Below, one piece after another: positions 6,749 through 9,080 of a DNA stretch of 9,080 nt. A program made the position numbers and the translations under genes. The DNA comes from JAHDCC01 sp964551835. Lineage in GTDB: Bacteria > Actinomycetota > Acidimicrobiia > Acidimicrobiales > SZUA-35. Below the pieces are notes generated by a model. The model did not search any database, was not told the DNA's origin, and saw only the letters and a list, made by a program, of their open reading frames with translations. The DNA lies in assembly GCA_964551835.1 (NCBI GenBank), contig CAZKEM010000096.1, forward strand, positions 1 to 9,080, given 5' to 3'. How positions within the stretch are numbered: the first letter of the stretch is position 1; each line of letters opens with the position of its first letter.

Positions 6749-6773
6749 TTGACGACTTCGACGTCTTCGTCAA
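6749..6773. promoter_or_regulatory. 25-bp imperfect palindrome, likely operator between yihY and the hydrolase gene
   Basis: Seven-base arms TTGACGA and TCGTCAA are perfect inverted copies, and the CG pairs nearer the centre also match (CGACG around 6759-6763). The site ends 10 bp before the putative -10 box of the plus-strand hydrolase gene, so it covers the place where a -35 box would be; that suggests repression or activation of the hydrolase gene. It sits in the 132-bp divergent region, so yihY might be affected too. The regulator is unknown. Confidence 0.45.
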
Positions 6774-6783
6774 CCCAACACGA

Positions 6784-6789
6784 TATGGT
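6784..6789 (+). promoter_or_regulatory. Putative -10 element of the hydrolase gene, leaderless geometry
   Basis: TATGGT fits TANNNT and is followed by 8 nt (CTTTTCTT) and the ATG at 6798. There is no purine-rich Shine-Dalgarno in that pyrimidine-rich stretch, so if this is the promoter the mRNA would have almost no leader. Confidence 0.35.
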
Positions 6790-6797
6790 CTTTTCTT

Positions 6798-7526
6798 ATG
6801 ACTGAAGAGGGTTCGCCATTCACTCAACGACCGGCCGGAGAGGCATTCCTTGTAGACCCTCCAGGCGGGTCGAGCGGACCAGGCGTCCTGGTTCTACACT
6901 CTTGGTGGGGTTTAAACGAATGGACCCAAGATTTTTGTCGGCGGGTCGCAGGGTTGGGTCACACGGTCGTAGCGCCTGATCTGTTTGATGGCGTCCAACC
7001 AGCCACCGAAGCCGAGGGAAAAGCCGTCCTCGAAGCGTCAAAGCCGGACGACCTATCAGGGCTTGTGATGTCGTCGGCTCACACCCTTCGAGTAATGACG
7101 GGCAATGGGGCGAACCCGATAGCCGTGATCGGGTTTTCGATGGGCGCATCGCTAGCTTTTTGGGTATCTGCCCGGCTTCCGGATGTTGTCGACAGAGCTG
7201 TCTGCTTCTACGGCACGCAATCTATCGATTTCGACGGCGCTAACGCCAAATTTCAGGGCCATTTTGGCGACGATGACCATCTCGTGTCCGAAGAAGACCG
7301 GGTCGTAACCGAATCATTCCTACGACTTGGAGGCCAAGAAACTGAATTTCATGTCTACCCCGGAGCGAAACAATGGTTCTTTGAGACGGGCGAGAACTAC
7401 AACGAACAGCAAGCCGAATTAGCCTGGGAACGTCTTGTTCCTTTCCTCGACCGCAGTCTGGACAGCCCGTCTGAGTTCGACATCGAAAAACTCCGAGACC
7501 ATGACCCGATTGACGGACGAGAGTAA
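6798..7526 (+). CDS. Dienelactone hydrolase family protein lacking the usual catalytic His
   Basis: This 242-residue alpha/beta hydrolase matches the dienelactone hydrolase family: the LVLHSWWGLN strand-loop (31-40), the VVAPDLFDG segment (57-65), the nucleophile elbow GFSMGAS (112-118) with Ser114, the acid loop FGDDDHLV (156-163) with probable Asp160, and the C-terminal YPGAKQWFF (187-195). Classical dienelactone hydrolase uses Cys as nucleophile; Ser at this place is found in many relatives. In the usual form the last motif reads YPG-x-x-H or YPG-x-H-H-W-F with the catalytic His, whereas codons here give Lys191-Gln192, so the triad appears incomplete. The position matching the classical Glu36 is Ser35. 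The last ~20 residues form an acidic extension. The substrate is unknown and activity doubtful. The gene ends 4 nt from the convergent DUF1737 gene. The ATG at 6798 is the natural start; it has no Shine-Dalgarno but a -10-like box 8 nt upstream. Confidence 0.9.
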   Translation: MTEEGSPFTQRPAGEAFLVDPPGGSSGPGVLVLHSWWGLNEWTQDFCRRVAGLGHTVVAPDLFDGVQPATEAEGKAVLEASKPDDLSGLVMSSAHTLRVMTGNGANPIAVIGFSMGASLAFWVSARLPDVVDRAVCFYGTQSIDFDGANAKFQGHFGDDDHLVSEEDRVVTESFLRLGGQETEFHVYPGAKQWFFETGENYNEQQAELAWERLVPFLDRSLDSPSEFDIEKLRDHDPIDGRE

Positions 7527-7530
7527 GACG

Positions 7531-7746
7531 CTAAGGCAATATGACGGCTTGCGCTGCGATTGCAGTCGTCCCGTCAAAGGTGATAGCCGGCGACCCATAT
7601 AAGACGTAGCCATCATCGAGCGCCTTGCTGACCCGTTCGCAAAACACATGATCATCTGGACCACTCAACAACCGGTAGGCCAACCTCGAGCCTTGGCCGG
7701 TGGCAATATCATTTTCCCCTGTGATTGGGTCATCTGCAGCTTTCAT
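7531..7746 (-). CDS. Small DUF1737 domain protein
   Basis: This 71-residue protein contains the DUF1737 pattern at about 23-69: AYRLLSGPDDHVFCERVSKA followed by LDDGYVLYGSPAITFDG and a last strand with AAQAVIL. Proteins of this family are small, soluble and of unknown function. The first ~20 residues are a polar leader outside the domain. It starts 27 nt after the metZ stop on the same strand, so it can be read through from metZ, but TATACT 7 nt before its ATG suggests its own promoter as well. It ends 4 nt from the convergent hydrolase gene with no terminator visible between them. The domain assignment rests on pattern memory of the YRLL-GPDD-FC-RV and GY-LYGSP motifs. Confidence 0.8.
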   Translation of the reverse strand: MKAADDPITGENDIATGQGSRLAYRLLSGPDDHVFCERVSKALDDGYVLYGSPAITFDGTTAIAAQAVILP

Positions 7747-7753
7747 AACCGAC

Positions 7754-7759
7754 AGTATA
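7754..7759 (-). promoter_or_regulatory. Putative -10 element of the DUF1737 gene, leaderless geometry
   Basis: TATACT on the minus strand differs from TATAAT at one base and is followed by 7 nt (GTCGGTT) and the ATG at 7746. There is no clear Shine-Dalgarno; only a TAGAAG lies upstream, and at a poor distance. It is the best -10 match in the window. Confidence 0.45.
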
Positions 7760-7761
7760 AC

Positions 7762-7778
7762 TTCTAGCTTGTTCTAGC
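7762..7778 (-). repeat. Two direct copies of GCTAGAA, 10 bp apart
   Basis: On the minus strand GCTAGAA-CAA-GCTAGAA spans the metZ stop codon (TAG inside the first copy) and ends 2 bp before the putative -10 box of the DUF1737 gene. Direct heptamer repeats about one helical turn apart next to a promoter can be activator sites, but the pair is short and could be chance. Confidence 0.35.
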
Positions 7779-8976
7779 CGGACTGTCCGAGCGCCTGCGA
7801 AATATCGTCGTACAAATCTTCAACGTCCTCAAGGCCGACAGATAGCCGTACCATTCCCGGCCCGATACCTGCCTCTTCGCGAGCTTCCGGCCCAAGCCTT
7901 CGATGGGTAGTCGTAGCAGGATGGGTTGCCAACGACTTCGAATCGCCGATGTTGTTCGAGATATCGATGATCTTGAATTTATCGAGCACCTCGAATGCCC
8001 GTGCCTTAGAACCAAGGTCCATAGTCAGAATGGTTCCCCCCGCTGACATCTGTTTCTGGGCCAAGTCAAACTGAGGATGAGATTCGAGAAACGGGTAGCT
8101 GACCTTACCGATTCCGAGCGTGTCTTCGAGTTGGTTTGATAGTTGGTGAGCGGAGCGACTAGACGCGTCGACGCGCAGCCGCATCGTTTCCATACCTTTG
8201 AGAAATAGCCAAGCATTAAATGGGCTGAGGCTTGGACCGGTATGACGAAGCATCGGCATGACCGATTCATCCACGAATTCTTGGGTACCGAGAACTGCTC
8301 CACCCAGGGCACGTCCTTGACCATCGATGTGTTTGGTGGCCGAGTAGATCACGACGTCGGCGCCTAGATCAAGCGGACTTTGGAGGACTGGGCTTGCGAA
8401 CACATTGTCGATAAACACCAGAGCGCCAGCGTTGTGAGCAAGCCGCGATACCGCCTCGATGTCGATGATCTCCAGGGCCGGGTTCGACGGCGACTCCAAA
8501 AAGACGGCCTTCGTATCTTTCGTTAACGCCTTTTCCCAAGCTTCGAGCGAGCAACCGTCAACCAATTCGGTTTCAGCCCCGAACCGAGGAAGAATTTCGG
8601 TAACGATTACATGACACGACCCGAACAATGCCCGAGACGAGACCAAGCGGTCACCGGCCCCAACGCAAGATCCGAGAGCTGCGAACACGGCCCCCATTCC
8701 TGAAGATATACCGCGGCAAGCTTCGGCTCCTTCAATCGCTGCGAGACGTTTTTCGAACATAGCGACTGTTGGGTTGGCGTAGCGAGAGTAAATGTAATGA
8801 TCATTTTCGCCAGCGAAAGCAGCTTCGGCTTCAGCCGCCGACGAATAGACGTAACCCGATGTCAGGTAGAGGGCTTCGGCGGTCTCGTCGAACCCTGACC
8901 GGTTGACCCCACTGCGGACGAGTTTGGTAGCTTCATTCCAGCCATCGACCGTCTTGTCGTCGTAGCTCGAAGCCAT
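7774..8976 (-). CDS. metZ: O-succinylhomoserine sulfhydrylase
   Basis: This 400-residue protein is a Cys/Met metabolism PLP enzyme (fold type I). MetZ replaces succinate of O-succinylhomoserine by sulfide to give homocysteine for methionine synthesis. The PLP lysine is Lys215 in YSATKHIDGQGRALGG, the form typical of MetZ rather than of cystathionine gamma-synthase. Asp190 in FIDNVF binds the PLP ring, YSRYANPT (63-70) contributes the phosphate-binding Tyr/Arg of the neighbouring subunit, LFGSC (117-121) matches the MetZ variant of the ring-stacking loop, TGPSLSPFNAWLFLKGMETMRLR is another MetZ hallmark, and Arg377 in VRLSVGLED should bind the substrate carboxylate. Length is normal (~400). 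Start ATG 8976 has GGAG 7 nt upstream and follows directly on the stop codon of the rhodanese-like gene. DUF1737 lies 27 nt downstream. Cystathionine gamma-synthase is the alternative call but fits less well. Confidence 0.93.
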   Translation of the reverse strand: MASSYDDKTVDGWNEATKLVRSGVNRSGFDETAEALYLTSGYVYSSAAEAEAAFAGENDHYIYSRYANPTVAMFEKRLAAIEGAEACRGISSGMGAVFAALGSCVGAGDRLVSSRALFGSCHVIVTEILPRFGAETELVDGCSLEAWEKALTKDTKAVFLESPSNPALEIIDIEAVSRLAHNAGALVFIDNVFASPVLQSPLDLGADVVIYSATKHIDGQGRALGGAVLGTQEFVDESVMPMLRHTGPSLSPFNAWLFLKGMETMRLRVDASSRSAHQLSNQLEDTLGIGKVSYPFLESHPQFDLAQKQMSAGGTILTMDLGSKARAFEVLDKFKIIDISNNIGDSKSLATHPATTTHRRLGPEAREEAGIGPGMVRLSVGLEDVEDLYDDISQALGQSG

Positions 8977-9080
8977 CTATTGACTCCGCCATGGCAAGGA
9001 GTCTTTCCACCCGCCGACCCGCCGACCAGCAGGGCCAGGGTCACCTTCGAATCCAGCAACGACATTGTAGGCCTTGGCAA
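8977..9080 (-). CDS. Rhodanese-like protein, C-terminal 34 residues (cut by the right edge)
   Basis: Only the end is visible, translated in the frame that stops at TAG 8979-8977: AKAYNVVAGFEGDPGPAG, then RRVGGWKDSLPWRSQ. The YNV-GFEGD-GWK-LPW pattern is the usual C-terminus of single-domain rhodanese-like proteins encoded beside metZ, for instance, as I recall, Rv0390 next to metZ in Mycobacterium tuberculosis. Rhodaneses move sulfane sulfur through an active-site Cys; that residue lies beyond the window. The stop codon touches the metZ ATG, with no intervening base, and the metZ Shine-Dalgarno lies inside this gene, so the two are translationally coupled. A role in supplying sulfur to or around MetZ is inferred from this linkage only. 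Confidence 0.75.
   Translation of the reverse strand, partial: AKAYNVVAGFEGDPGPAGRRVGGWKDSLPWRSQ
8984..8987 (-). promoter_or_regulatory. metZ ribosome binding site inside the rhodanese-like gene
   Basis: GGAG on the minus strand ends 7 nt before ATG 8976 and lies within the last codons of the upstream gene, whose TAG directly abuts the ATG. This supports the chosen metZ start and coupling of the two genes. Confidence 0.65.

Noticed and set aside
7500..7535. Possible shared terminator between the convergent hydrolase and DUF1737 genes
   Set aside because: Only 4 nt separate the genes and no stem-loop or T-run is present there.
8862..9080. Minus-strand reading frame of 72 codons across the metZ start
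   Set aside because: It overlaps the metZ start out of frame, and the rhodanese C-terminus in another frame explains the upstream part.
1..9080. Mobile elements, CRISPR arrays, tRNA or rRNA genes, defence or toxin-antitoxin systems
   Set aside because: None of the open frames or repeats fits any of these; all convincing genes are housekeeping or regulatory. The remaining overlapping short frames are antisense or out-of-frame shadows of these genes.

Overview
The window looks like a piece of an actinobacterial chromosome, probably from outside the classical high-GC Actinomycetia; an Acidimicrobiia-like lineage is my guess. The reasons are an AfsR/SARP-type regulator with an ATPase core, an ECF-like sigma factor carrying the actinobacterial 'GSIGPTR' region 4 motif, a rhodanese-metZ gene pair like the one I recall from mycobacteria, and engB, a gene that many classical Actinobacteria lack. 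Base composition is only mildly GC-rich by eye. No mobile element, CRISPR array, tRNA or rRNA was recognised. All genes are intact except the two cut by the window edges.

Layout from left to right. On the minus strand lie the 5' part of ilvD (dihydroxy-acid dehydratase, branched-chain amino acid synthesis) and, upstream of it, a hotdog-fold thioesterase. A 218-bp divergent intergenic region follows, with a perfect 14-bp palindrome. A plus-strand sigma-70-family (ECF-like) gene comes next. Its 3' end overlaps, tail to tail by 26 bp, a 972-codon minus-strand AfsR/SARP regulator (winged helix, BTAD, NB-ARC-like ATPase, helical repeats). Upstream of that regulator on the same strand are engB (ribosome assembly GTPase) and a yihY-family membrane protein gene. 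A 132-bp divergent region with a 25-bp imperfect palindrome separates yihY from a plus-strand dienelactone-hydrolase-like gene. The right end is a minus-strand sulfur cluster: a rhodanese-like gene (C-terminus only), metZ (O-succinylhomoserine sulfhydrylase) and a small DUF1737 gene.

Two modes of translation initiation seem to coexist. metZ and the SARP gene have clear Shine-Dalgarno sequences 7 nt before their ATG. Five others (ilvD, engB, yihY, the hydrolase and DUF1737) have no clear Shine-Dalgarno but carry a TANNNT -10-like hexamer ending 6-8 nt before the start codon, the geometry of leaderless mRNAs. The metabolic genes are ordinary (isoleucine/valine and methionine synthesis). The less usual parts are the sigma factor/SARP pair with its palindromic control region, and a hydrolase whose catalytic histidine position reads glutamine.
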